Shown in pieces: positions 1 through 7,047 of a DNA stretch of 9,753 bases. Positions within the stretch are counted from its first letter, which is position 1; each line of letters begins with the position of its first letter. The position numbers and the translations under genes are program-made. The notes under the pieces were generated by a model. That model worked only from the letters and a program-made list of their open reading frames with translations, was not told where the DNA came from and ran no database searches. Source of the stretch: Deltaproteobacteria bacterium UBA6930 (GTDB lineage Bacteria; Myxococcota_A; UBA9160; UBA6930); contig DKAI01000182.1 of NCBI GenBank assembly GCA_002450755.1, positions 1 to 9,753 on the forward strand, written 5' to 3'.

Positions 1-1212
1 TGCTTTATCAGGCAAGAAACGGTCATTGATATGTCGAGCCGAAAGCTCGGCCGCACCACGCAACGCGGCAGCCGTATACCGGATTCCATGATGGGTTTCA
101 TACCTTGGGGCAAGTCCCTGCAGTATTTTTATAGTTTCCTCGATGCTGGGCTCCGCGACGTCGATCCGTTGAAATCGCCTCGCCAGAGCGCGGTCACGTT
201 CAAAATGTCGGAATTCTTGGTAAGTAGTAGAACCCATGCATCTCAATTGACCGTTTTGTAGTAGGGGCTTGAGTAAGTTCGAAACATCGACCGTGGCACC
301 CTGTGCTGCACCAGCACCAAGAATCGTGTGAATTTCATCAATGAAGAGAACGGGATTTTCTCGTTCCTCAATAGCTGCAATTAAGGCTTTAAATCGAGCC
401 TCAAAATCTCCTCTAAACCGAGTACCCGCCAAAAGAGCACCTAAATCGAGAGAAAAAATTTCGGCAGTTTTAAGATCGCGAGGAACGTCACCTGCAAGGA
501 TTCTCTGTGCCAATCCTTCAGCGAGGGCTGTCTTGCCGACACCTGTTTCGCCGACGAATAGCGGATTGTTCTTTCTTCTACGAGCAAGTATATGTACAGC
601 TCTTTCAATTTCCTTGTTTCGACCCACAAGAGGATCCAAAATTCCTTCTGAAGCTTGGGCTGTAAGATTGCTCGCAAACGCATCTAGCGGATCTTCGATA
701 GTCCCGTCTTCTTCAAAGCCTCCTTCAGGACTTGTCGGCTTCTCATCTGTCGGTTCACTCGATCCTTTTTCCATACTACGAGTACCGTGACTTAAGTAAC
801 GAAGAGCATCTAATCGAGACATCCCTTCAGATCTAAGTACGGAGACTGCGAACGAATCGGGTTCCTGAAATAGGGCTGCAATAAGATCCCCAGCTTCCAC
901 CTCTTCCTTTTCCGCACTGTCTGCATGATGAAGAGCCGCCTGAATAACTCTGTGGAAGGCCAAAGTTTGCTTTGTTTCTACACTCTCCGCCGAGGAATCT
1001 ATCCTTTCGAGATCATCCGAAAAAAACTTTTCCAGGGCCTTCTTTACGCTAGCTAAGTTCACACCACAATTACGTAAGACCTCCACGCCTCTGCTGTCGT
1101 GGCAAAGGGCAAAAAGAAGATGCTCTATGGTCAGGTAGGAGTTGCGACGGGCAACAGCCTCACGGGCGGCGCTCTGGATCGTCAATTGAAGTTCGCGGTT
1201 GATCTGGCTCAT
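1..1212 (-). CDS. clpA: ATP-dependent Clp protease ATP-binding subunit ClpA (3' part outside the window)
   Basis: AAA+ unfoldase that feeds substrates to the ClpP peptidase in the cytoplasm and takes N-degron substrates from ClpS. The 404 visible codons are open to the left edge, so the rest of D1, all of D2 and the ClpP-binding loop are not seen. The Clp N-domain (about 1-140) ends in a ClpA-like SRLDxxxxxSHGTR segment, followed by an acidic linker (about 148-175). D1 shows Walker A GETGVGKT (221-228), an FRGDFEAR pore-loop region (266-273), Walker B VLFIDEIH (288-295), sensor-1 GSTT (327-330) and an arginine-finger ALARRF (342-347). The N-domain and linker favour ClpA over ClpB or ClpC. The ATG at 1212 lies in an ATGA overlap with the clpS stop, which implies coupled translation from the same mRNA. 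I see no frameshift in the visible part. Identification is secure. Confidence 0.96.
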   Translation of the reverse strand, partial: MSQINRELQLTIQSAAREAVARRNSYLTIEHLLFALCHDSRGVEVLRNCGVNLASVKKALEKFFSDDLERIDSSAESVETKQTLAFHRVIQAALHHADSAEKEEVEAGDLIAALFQEPDSFAVSVLRSEGMSRLDALRYLSHGTRSMEKGSSEPTDEKPTSPEGGFEEDGTIEDPLDAFASNLTAQASEGILDPLVGRNKEIERAVHILARRRKNNPLFVGETGVGKTALAEGLAQRILAGDVPRDLKTAEIFSLDLGALLAGTRFRGDFEARFKALIAAIEERENPVLFIDEIHTILGAGAAQGATVDVSNLLKPLLQNGQLRCMGSTTYQEFRHFERDRALARRFQRIDVAEPSIEETIKILQGLAPRYETHHGIRYTAAALRGAAELSARHINDRFLPDKA

Positions 1213-1529
1213 TCGTCTCTTAGTCCCGCTCGCAGGGGATATCCTCCATCTTCGGCCAAACGATGGACTGTTGAAATTTTTGTTTCTGCAACTTCCAGTA
1301 CATACGCTCCCGCCACTCCCTCTCCACGACGATGTATCGTAAGCATCAACTGAGTAGCCTCGGAAGGAGATTTCCCAAAAACTGATTCTAAAAGCCCTAC
1401 CACAAATTCCATTGGAGTATAGTCGTCATTGTATAGAATAACCTTAAATCGTGGAGGCTTAGCCAAACGCTCTCTGACGGCGACCTCTCCATCCCTTCTT
1501 GGGGTTCCCGATCCTGGTTTTTCTGCCAT
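1209..1529 (-). CDS. clpS: ATP-dependent Clp protease adaptor ClpS
   Basis: Cytoplasmic adaptor that binds N-terminal Leu, Phe, Tyr or Trp and delivers such proteins to ClpAP. The 106-residue product has the normal length. A flexible N-terminal extension (about 1-25) precedes the folded core. The N-degron pocket residues fall where Escherichia coli numbering puts them: N34, D35, the M40 gatekeeper in NDDYTPMEFV, and H66 in the IHRRGEGVAG segment. The pocket therefore looks functional and strict for the classical bacterial primary destabilising residues. The gene precedes clpA with a 4-base stop/start overlap. Its ATG at 1529 has no convincing Shine-Dalgarno site; a TATCTT box lies 6 bases upstream, so the transcript could be leaderless (inference). 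Confidence 0.97.
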   Translation of the reverse strand: MAEKPGSGTPRRDGEVAVRERLAKPPRFKVILYNDDYTPMEFVVGLLESVFGKSPSEATQLMLTIHRRGEGVAGAYVLEVAETKISTVHRLAEDGGYPLRAGLRDE

Positions 1530-1535
1530 TGAATA

Positions 1536-1541
1536 AAGATA
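1536..1541 (-). promoter_or_regulatory. possible -10 box (TATCTT) of clpS
   Basis: TATCTT on the minus strand fits TANNNT and ends 6 bases before the clpS ATG, a spacing typical of leaderless promoters. No good -35 hexamer is visible at the usual distance. Weak evidence on its own; it is listed because the same arrangement recurs at two other genes here that lack Shine-Dalgarno sites. Confidence 0.27.
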
Positions 1542-1559
1542 GCTAGTGTGAAGCCCCGC

Positions 1560-1565
1560 TACACT
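1560..1565 (+). promoter_or_regulatory. possible -10 box (TACACT) of the PF04339 gene
   Basis: TACACT fits TANNNT and lies 8 bases before the ATG at 1574. Only 44 bp separate this start from the divergent clpS start, so the two promoters must be very compact or overlap. No clear -35 element or ribosome binding site is visible. Confidence 0.22.
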
Positions 1566-1573
1566 AAATCCTC

Positions 1574-2737
1574 ATGACGAAATTCAAACTTTTATCCGGC
1601 GTAAGCGAAATACCCGAGAAAAAGTGGGATTTACTTGTAGGCGAGGAGTCTCCATTTCTTGAGTGGGGATGGCTGGCCTCGCTCGAAGACTCAGGCGCAG
1701 CAATTCCCGAACGTGGTTGGGGACCTCAACCGATCGTTATAGAAAAGAATGGAGAGCTTGTCGCCGCATGCCCTCTCTATCTAAAAGGTCACAGTGAGGG
1801 TGAATTCATCTTCGATTGGAGCTGGGCAGAAGCTGCACAAAATGGCGGAATTAAATATTATCCCAAATTTCTTGTCGGTGTTCCTTTTACACCTGTGACC
1901 GGCGCACGATTTCTAACAAAACCTGGAGAGGACAGAAATCACTGGATAAAGGAGCTTGAGGCCCAACTGCGATTTATATCTGAGAAAAATCAGATATCGA
2001 GTGTACACATCAACTTTTGCCTCCAAGATGAAATCGACGCTGTTGAGGGAGATGCATTCCAATCAAGATTGAGCTTCCAATACCATTGGCACAACATTGA
2101 TTTCGAAACCTTTGAGGACTATCTGGGTAGTTTGAGAAGCAAACGGAGGAATCAGATTAAACGTGAGATTCGATCGATTGACGAAGCAGACATAGAAATA
2201 AAATGCTTTGTAGGCGAAGAAATCGAAGATTCAATGATTCCAATCATGTACCAGACATATTTGAGCACAATCCAAAAAAACCCTTGGGGAAGACAATACT
2301 TGAATGAAGCTTTCTTTGAGCTTCTTCAGGATAGATTCAGAAAGCGCCTCTGTTTCATCCTGGCCACACGAGGTGGAACTCCGGTAGCAGGCACCATTAA
2401 CGTGATTAAGGGAGATACCCTTTACGGACGCTACTGGGGTTGTTTCCAAGAAATAAGACATTTGCATTTTGCTGTGTGCTATTACGCTGGAATCCGAGCA
2501 TGCATCGAAAATGGTCTGTCGCGATTTGAACCGGGAGCTGGAGGTCATTACAAACAACTTCGAGGCTTTGATCCTGTTCGCACTAGAAGCCTTCACTATC
2601 TTTTGGACTCGCGCCTAGCTGAAGGCGTGCGTCGCTTCTTGGCTTCCGAACGAAAAGAATCTGAACAAGTGATCTCTTATTTTGAAGAACATACCGCTCA
2701 TCGACGAGACAAGATGATGAGAATTGAGCTCGATTAG
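1574..2737 (+). CDS. PF04339/COG3146 GNAT-type acyltransferase family protein, function unknown
   Basis: A 387-residue protein of the family annotated as peptidoglycan biosynthesis/recognition or GNAT N-acetyltransferase (DUF482, PF04339). The family is thought to have a FemAB-like double GNAT fold, and I know of no member with a proven reaction. Family hallmarks are visible: FLEWGWLASLEDSGA (28-42), an ACPLYLKGHSEGEFIFDWSWA stretch (about 65-85), a basic helix SKRRNQIKRE (189-198), and a C-terminal FEPGAGGHYKQLRGFDP motif (318-334). There is no signal peptide or membrane segment, so it is probably cytoplasmic. Length is normal for the family. It stands alone on the plus strand, divergent from clpS and ending 6 bp from the convergent thioesterase gene. 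The ATG at 1574 lacks a Shine-Dalgarno site. Family assignment is good; substrate is unknown. Confidence 0.85.
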   Translation: MTKFKLLSGVSEIPEKKWDLLVGEESPFLEWGWLASLEDSGAAIPERGWGPQPIVIEKNGELVAACPLYLKGHSEGEFIFDWSWAEAAQNGGIKYYPKFLVGVPFTPVTGARFLTKPGEDRNHWIKELEAQLRFISEKNQISSVHINFCLQDEIDAVEGDAFQSRLSFQYHWHNIDFETFEDYLGSLRSKRRNQIKREIRSIDEADIEIKCFVGEEIEDSMIPIMYQTYLSTIQKNPWGRQYLNEAFFELLQDRFRKRLCFILATRGGTPVAGTINVIKGDTLYGRYWGCFQEIRHLHFAVCYYAGIRACIENGLSRFEPGAGGHYKQLRGFDPVRTRSLHYLLDSRLAEGVRRFLASERKESEQVISYFEEHTAHRRDKMMRIELD

Positions 2738-2743
2738 ATCAGA

Positions 2744-3190
2744 CTAAATCTCCGACGAAGTAATTCGATCCGACAGTTCAACAGGTATTCGCCTCGCACG
2801 CCCTGTTGCTCGGTTAGTCCAAACCCACGTGGTTTGGGCGCTCAGAAGAAGATCTTTCGAATATATGCTGGTCTGTCGAATGCAACGCGCTCCTTTAATA
2901 AATGACACCCAAGTTTCTTCGGTTAATTCTTCTCCTTCGAATGCAGGAGCATGGTAAGTAACCTCTTGGGAATAGATAACCCAAGTTGATTCAGGAAATC
3001 GCTTTTCAATAACATCCCATCCAAGAAATCGCGAATGCGCTATAGCCAACCGCACCACGTAGCCAACCCAGACCACATTATTTACGTGACCTAATTCATC
3101 TATCTCGTTGTTCTGAACAACTCTACTTCTAAGAAAATGACCTTCGAGCAAACGTTCCGAATAGGTACTTTGTTCAATACGGGATGTCAT
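2744..3190 (-). CDS. acyl-CoA thioesterase-like hotdog (4HBT) protein
   Basis: A 148-residue single hotdog domain, the usual length for 4HBT/YbgC-type or acyl-ACP thioesterase-type proteins that hydrolyse acyl thioesters in the cytoplasm. The signature helix segment DELGHVNNVVWVGYV (31-45) keeps the conserved Asp31, Gly-His and Asn pair, with Trp where many homologues have Tyr. The strands that follow (about 69-80, 92-99 and 105-125) fit the hotdog sheet. The ATG at 3190 immediately follows the TAA stop of the CNNM/CorC gene, with no intervening base, so translation is probably coupled by termination-reinitiation. The thioester substrate cannot be predicted. The gene lies near acyl-CoA dehydrogenases but sits in a different transcription unit from them. 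Confidence 0.85.
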   Translation of the reverse strand: MTSRIEQSTYSERLLEGHFLRSRVVQNNEIDELGHVNNVVWVGYVVRLAIAHSRFLGWDVIEKRFPESTWVIYSQEVTYHAPAFEGEELTEETWVSFIKGARCIRQTSIYSKDLLLSAQTTWVWTNRATGRARRIPVELSDRITSSEI

Positions 3191-4444
3191 TTATTCTCTG
3201 GACGTATCGCGCTGACTCACGCTTACTCGTGTAATCCGACTCCCCGACACTTCTTCCACTGTCAACTCGTACCCTTCGAGCCTAGCAATCTCTCCTCTAT
3301 AGGGAGCATGGCCCAAAGAATTGAACACCAAACCCGCCAAAGAATCACCACGCTCCGCAGGAATAGTCCAGCTGGTAGCGCGTTCGAAATCAAGGACTCT
3401 CACTCTTCCTAGGGCCAGATAGGAACCATTGGGAAGCTTCCGAATACTTTGCAATTCTTCACGGTCAAATTCGTCGCGAATCTCTCCGACAATCTCTTCC
3501 AAGATGTCTTCCTGTGTCAACATCCCCTGTGTTACCCCGAACTCATCCTTTACCACAGCGAGGTGAATAAAGGCCCTTTGCATCTCGGTAAGAAGGGAAA
3601 GAATATTTTTGCGCTCTGGAACTCGGAGAACGGGTTTCAAAATATCCCCTAAGTCTCGCCCTCCATCGCGCACAAAACTGACAAGATCTTTCATATGAAC
3701 CAGGCCCACAACTTGATCGATTGATTCTTGAAAAACTGGTATACGGGTAAATTTCTCCTCAAGAATCTGTTCAAGGAGATCTGAAGGAGCCACTCCAAGA
3801 CCAACAGCAAAAATTTCGGTTCGTGGGACCATAATTTCCGCAACGGTCATCTCTGCAGCCCCAGCAGTCGATCCCATTATCGCTAGAGGTGACCCGTCGG
3901 CAGCTTCGCCTCGAGAGCTTCTCGCCAAGCGCAAAACGGTCTCTGCTGTGGCAACTTGGTCGACATCCTTACCTCCAAGTCGACGAACAACCGGCTCTAC
4001 CAGGCGATCGAAGAGGAGATGTATGGGTCGAAGTAGTTGATGAAGGACGTAGATGGGAAGGCCTACAACCGCAGCTATTCGTCGAGGATGCCTAGCAGCG
4101 AAAGCTTTCGGCAAGACTTCGCAAAAAATTAAAACTATGATCGTCATAGCTGCGGTCGAGACGATAACACCGGTACCCTCTCCTAAGAACCGGATCGCAA
4201 CAGCAGATGCTGCTGCTGCACCTAAAATATTAACGAGATTATTGCCGAGTAGGATTGTTACCAGTAGGCGAGAAGTTGAGGACAACAAGTCCCTTACCGC
4301 GACTTCCGTCGGGCCCTTAGCTTTTTCTTTATCTAGCGAAAGGTCGTGACTATCGAGACGCATTAATGCCGTTTCGCTTCCCGAAAAGAAAGCTGACAGA
4401 ATCAGGCATGCCAGAATTACAAGGGCGGGGATCAGCCAGTCCAT
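3191..4444 (-). CDS. HlyC/CorC family (CNNM) membrane protein with CBS pair and CorC_HlyC domain
   Basis: An inner-membrane protein of the CNNM/CorB family, whose members are linked to magnesium or divalent-cation export or resistance. Domains in order: a CNNM (DUF21) membrane domain with four hydrophobic segments (about 4-28, 60-87, 92-117 and 124-147) carrying SGSETALM (22-29), LLGNNLVNI (66-74) and EVLPKAFA (110-117); a CBS pair starting near MVPRTEIFAV (206) and ending near EEIVGEIRDEFD (317-328); and a C-terminal CorC_HlyC transporter-associated domain (about 335-410). The length of about 417 residues is normal. Positions are numbered from an in-frame GTG at 4447; the ATG directly after it at 4444 is the likelier start. 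Neither has a clear Shine-Dalgarno site. The gene leads a two-gene unit with the thioesterase. Cation specificity is not visible. Confidence 0.92.
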   Translation of the reverse strand: MDWLIPALVILACLILSAFFSGSETALMRLDSHDLSLDKEKAKGPTEVAVRDLLSSTSRLLVTILLGNNLVNILGAAAASAVAIRFLGEGTGVIVSTAAMTIIVLIFCEVLPKAFAARHPRRIAAVVGLPIYVLHQLLRPIHLLFDRLVEPVVRRLGGKDVDQVATAETVLRLARSSRGEAADGSPLAIMGSTAGAAEMTVAEIMVPRTEIFAVGLGVAPSDLLEQILEEKFTRIPVFQESIDQVVGLVHMKDLVSFVRDGGRDLGDILKPVLRVPERKNILSLLTEMQRAFIHLAVVKDEFGVTQGMLTQEDILEEIVGEIRDEFDREELQSIRKLPNGSYLALGRVRVLDFERATSWTIPAERGDSLAGLVFNSLGHAPYRGEIARLEGYELTVEEVSGSRITRVSVSQRDTSRE

Positions 4445-4563
4445 CACTTATAAGCCAACGGCCGACTTTGGTTCTGACTTTCTGGCTTGCTAAATTTTCT
4501 CAAGCAACAAACCAAGGGCGTCATAATCAGTCCAAGTTCAATTAATTTAACTAGACTTAACAC

Positions 4564-4577
4564 CTTGCCATAGCAAG
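4564..4577. repeat. inverted repeat CTTGC-4-GCAAG
   Basis: A perfect 5-bp stem with a 4-base loop, downstream of the dehydrogenase operon. No T-run follows it on the minus strand, so it is not a typical intrinsic terminator. It could add to transcript-end stability together with the neighbouring repeat at 4604-4617. Confidence 0.3.
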
Positions 4578-4603
4578 ACATTCTTAATTCAATCCTTTCA
4601 GAG

Positions 4604-4617
4604 ACCCTTCGAAGGGT
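4604..4617 (-). terminator. weak candidate terminator hairpin after the dehydrogenase operon
   Basis: The sequence ACCCTTCGAAGGGT is a perfect 14-bp palindrome starting 2 bases after the dehydrogenase stop codon at 4619. Its position suits a transcript end. The T-rich run (TTTTATTT) lies on the plus-strand side, however, so in the direction of the operon the hairpin lacks a U-tract. It may be an atypical terminator, a 3'-end stabiliser, or chance. Confidence 0.25.
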
Positions 4618-4618
4618 T

Positions 4619-5866
4619 TTATTTCCCAGGCGGACCCGTCGGCACATCCCGAAAGGGTTTATCTTTGTCGACCCGGATTTCTGGAGGCAGCTTAAGGACA
4701 CGTTCAGCGATGATATTTTTCAAGATCTCATCGGTTCCACCGGCGATGCGCATCCCTGGCATACCTAAATATGTATCCTGCCAAAAGGCCTCCTGTGGAA
4801 CAATGTCACCTTCCACTGCAGCACCCATTGGACCTTGAAGTTCCATCGCGAAGGCGGCCATTTTTTGACCCATCGGTGCACCAATCGCCTTCCCGATCGA
4901 TCCTTCGGGTCCAGGAGTTGCACCTCGAGAAATTGCCGAGAGCGTTCGGTACCCAGTATTAACCAGCCCCTTCGACTTAACGTAAAAGTCAGCCAACCTT
5001 TGCCTTACAGCGCCATCTTCAATAGCGGGACTGCCTCTTAGTTGAGTCTCACGCGCTAGTGCAAAGAGACTCGCAAGACGTCCTGAAGAACTGCCAGCAC
5101 CAATGGCTACTCGCTCGTTCATAAGAGTCGTCAAAGCCACTCTCCATCCGTCTCCCTCTGCTCCTAAACGATTGTCATCATGCACACGCGCATCGGTAAA
5201 AAACACCTCGTTAAACCCACTGGCACCATTGATTTGTCGAATCGGCCGGACTTCGACACCTGGCGCGTTCATATCAACTATGAAGTAAGTCAGTCCTGCA
5301 TGCTTAGATGCATTCGGATCACTTCGAGCAACAACCATCCCCCAGTCGCAAAAATGTGCGCCCGTGCTCCAGATTTTCTGGCCATTTATAACCCACTCAT
5401 CTCCTTCGCGGACAGCTGTTGTACGCAACCCAGCTAAATCCGAACCTGCCGAAGGTTCACTAAAAAGCTGACACCAGATCTCCTGACCCCGAATCATCTG
5501 CGGAATATACTTGGCCTTTTGCTCATCTGTGCCATGAGCCATCAGTGTGGGCCCTAACATACCTAAACCAATTGTGTAGACATCAGCTGGCACTTGAAAC
5601 TTAGCCTCTTCGGATTTGAAGATGGCATTGTGCATGGACGTCAGACCCTGGCCACCGTATTCCTTTGGCCATGTCAAACAAGTCCAGCCGGCATCTGCCT
5701 TAGTTGCTTGCCACCTTTTACAGTCCGCAATGTCAGCCTCGTCTTCTCCCTCTCCAAGAGGTATTGGAGCAGTAGCATCCGGAGGAAGAACCTCTGCGTT
5801 TTTGGATAGCCATTCGTGGGCTTTTTTGCGAAAATCCGCTTCTTCCGGTGTATCGTCAAAATCCAT
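4619..5866 (-). CDS. acyl-CoA dehydrogenase, probable catalytic-base subunit of a heteromeric enzyme
   Basis: A 415-residue acyl-CoA dehydrogenase subunit, of the FAD enzymes that introduce the alpha-beta double bond into acyl-CoA thioesters. The middle domain is intact: QLFSEPSAGSDLA (133-145) and GQKIWSTGAH (162-171). At the usual medium-chain-type base position the sequence reads AGGT (375-378), so the Glu of the common EGT motif is missing. A Glu is present instead at 251 in MNERVAIGAG, the helix used by isovaleryl-CoA and long-chain dehydrogenases and by the ChsE4 subunit. The usual RxxFGxxxxxxQ FAD-contact motif is not apparent in the C-terminal half. Start choice: ATG at 5866 has AAAGGAA 5 bases upstream and AAGGAG slightly further; an in-frame TTG at 5902 would overlap the gene before it and is less likely. 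Second gene of the operon. Substrate unknown. Confidence 0.92.
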   Translation of the reverse strand: MDFDDTPEEADFRKKAHEWLSKNAEVLPPDATAPIPLGEGEDEADIADCKRWQATKADAGWTCLTWPKEYGGQGLTSMHNAIFKSEEAKFQVPADVYTIGLGMLGPTLMAHGTDEQKAKYIPQMIRGQEIWCQLFSEPSAGSDLAGLRTTAVREGDEWVINGQKIWSTGAHFCDWGMVVARSDPNASKHAGLTYFIVDMNAPGVEVRPIRQINGASGFNEVFFTDARVHDDNRLGAEGDGWRVALTTLMNERVAIGAGSSSGRLASLFALARETQLRGSPAIEDGAVRQRLADFYVKSKGLVNTGYRTLSAISRGATPGPEGSIGKAIGAPMGQKMAAFAMELQGPMGAAVEGDIVPQEAFWQDTYLGMPGMRIAGGTDEILKNIIAERVLKLPPEIRVDKDKPFRDVPTGPPGK

Positions 5867-5871
5867 CGTCG

Positions 5872-5884
5872 TTCCTTTCTCCTT
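5872..5884 (-). promoter_or_regulatory. ribosome binding site fixing the dehydrogenase start at 5866
   Basis: AAGGAG (5884-5879) overlaps the TAA stop of the preceding gene, and AAAGGAA (5878-5872) follows 5 bases before the ATG. This supports ATG 5866 over the upstream in-frame TTG and suggests translational coupling within the operon. Confidence 0.7.
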
Positions 5885-6992
5885 AAAACTTTCGTGCCTC
5901 AAGCCGCTGAATCAAGAGTTCCCGCCAGTGAGCTGCACTTCCAAGCCCTAGTGAAAGAAGTTTGCTTCGCTTGTAGAACAAGTGGCAATCGTACTCCCAC
6001 GTAAAACCCACACCACCGTGCATCTGAATGATCTCATCACCCGCCAAATCAATTGCTTCACATGCAGCAACTCGGGCTATACAGGCGGCAACCGCGAGCT
6101 CCTCGTTATCGTGATGGAGCGCCCAAGCACCGTAGTAGGCATTAGAGCGGGCTAGTTCTATCGCGCCGTACCAATCCACCATACGATGCTTTAGAACCTG
6201 AAAAGAAGCCACGGGTCGGCCAAAGGCATAGCGGCCCATTGTGAACTCTTTCGTTATCTCCAGAGCCCTGTCAGCACCGCCTACTTGTTCAAATGCCAAA
6301 AGCACCGCCGCTCGATTGAGCAGTCTCTCGGAGTACGCAGAGCCCCGACCGGCTTCCCCCAAGATCTCCGCAGGTGCCTTATCGAATTCGAAAGATGCTA
6401 GTGGCCTGCTAGGATCTAGACTCGCCAATGCCCGTCGAGTAACCCCTTCAGCATCGGTTTCTACCAAAACGAGAGATAAAATTTCTCCTTGCTTTGCAAG
6501 AACGATAAGCAGATCCGCAGCCGCACCATCCATAACCGGCGATTTCTTTCCTGACAACTCGGTACCAGAAAACTCAGTGGTTGAGTCGGCGACGTCGGGT
6601 TCGCCCAACCCTTCAGAAAAAGCGAAAGCGCCTACCAGTTCCCCAGACACTAGCCGGGGTAGATACCTTTCTTTCTGAGCATCGGACCCAAACAAAAGCA
6701 GTGCCTCAGTCGCCAAATAAACCGAAGAAGAAAAAGGAATTGGCGCGAGACTGCGTCCAATCTCTTCGGCAATGAGAGACAACTCAAGATGCCCCAAGCC
6801 AGCCCCACCGTACTGTTCAGGCACCGCGGCTCCCAGCCACCCCATCTCCGCGACCCCTTTCCATAAATCGGGCGCATAGACCTCGTCGGAGTCAAGGACC
6901 GTTCGGCAGAGTTCCAAGCTTGCCTGCTCCGACAAGTATTCTCTGGCCGTTTGTTGAACAAATTTTTGATCTTCAGAAAATTCAAAATTCAA
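5883..6992 (-). CDS. acyl-CoA dehydrogenase-like subunit lacking a visible catalytic base
   Basis: A 369-residue acyl-CoA dehydrogenase fold protein, probable partner of the next gene. The N-terminal start FEFSEDQKFV and the PEQYGGAGLG segment (58-67) are typical. The C-terminal FAD-contact motifs are intact: RYAFGRPVASFQ (254-265) and QMHGGVGFTWE (323-333). The middle-domain motif normally read as TEPxAGSD is degenerate (FSEGLGEPD, 125-133). No EGT follows the C-terminal motif, and Arg227 replaces Glu in the alternative base helix (LLNRAAV). These lesions mirror the motifs retained by the partner. The best start is a TTG at 6992. The nearby ATG at 7005 is out of frame because of a 7-bp tandem repeat and meets a stop after seven codons. 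An in-frame TAA at 7007-7005 rules out longer starts; a rare ATT at 6995 is the only other option. Confidence 0.88.
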   Translation of the reverse strand: MNFEFSEDQKFVQQTAREYLSEQASLELCRTVLDSDEVYAPDLWKGVAEMGWLGAAVPEQYGGAGLGHLELSLIAEEIGRSLAPIPFSSSVYLATEALLLFGSDAQKERYLPRLVSGELVGAFAFSEGLGEPDVADSTTEFSGTELSGKKSPVMDGAAADLLIVLAKQGEILSLVLVETDAEGVTRRALASLDPSRPLASFEFDKAPAEILGEAGRGSAYSERLLNRAAVLLAFEQVGGADRALEITKEFTMGRYAFGRPVASFQVLKHRMVDWYGAIELARSNAYYGAWALHHDNEELAVAACIARVAACEAIDLAGDEIIQMHGGVGFTWEYDCHLFYKRSKLLSLGLGSAAHWRELLIQRLEARKF

Positions 6993-6996
6993 AATT
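6977..6996 (-). repeat. 7-bp tandem repeat (AATTTTG twice, plus AATTTT) at the gene start
   Basis: On the minus strand AATTTTG occurs twice in a row (6996-6990 and 6989-6983) and is followed by a partial third copy AATTTT. The repeat spans the presumed TTG start codon. Deleting one unit would put the ATG at 7005 in frame with the dehydrogenase. This is read directly from the bases. Confidence 0.9.
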
Positions 6997-7047
6997 AATC
7001 CCCATTATCGCCCCACCAATTGCATCTGTGGGAAACCGAGCAGACCG

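Larger units (their letters stand above)
4448..4618. other. intergenic stretch with two short inverted repeats
   Basis: This 171-bp gap lies between the dehydrogenase operon and the CNNM gene, both transcribed leftward. It must hold the end of one transcript and probably the promoter of the next. I see no supportable gene in it. It is AT-rich around 4540-4560. Two hairpin-forming repeats are listed separately, and I could not pick a convincing promoter. Confidence 0.5.

Noticed and set aside
341..790. Long plus-strand open frame opposite clpA
   Set aside because: It lies entirely antisense to the well-conserved ClpA D1 coding region; its composition is low-complexity (Ser, Arg, Ala) with no recognisable domain.
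2732..2750. Possible bidirectional terminator between the convergent PF04339 and thioesterase genes
   Set aside because: The GATTAG...CTAAATC dyad is imperfect, AT-rich and includes both stop codons, with no T-run on either side.
5867..5902. N-terminal extension of the first dehydrogenase from an in-frame TTG at 5902
   Set aside because: It would overlap the upstream gene by 20 bases and add residues not typical of the family, while ATG 5866 has a good ribosome binding site.
6241..6678. 145-codon plus-strand open frame opposite the second dehydrogenase gene
   Set aside because: Antisense shadow of a gene with clear family motifs; Ser/Ala/Pro-rich and without domain features or a ribosome binding site.
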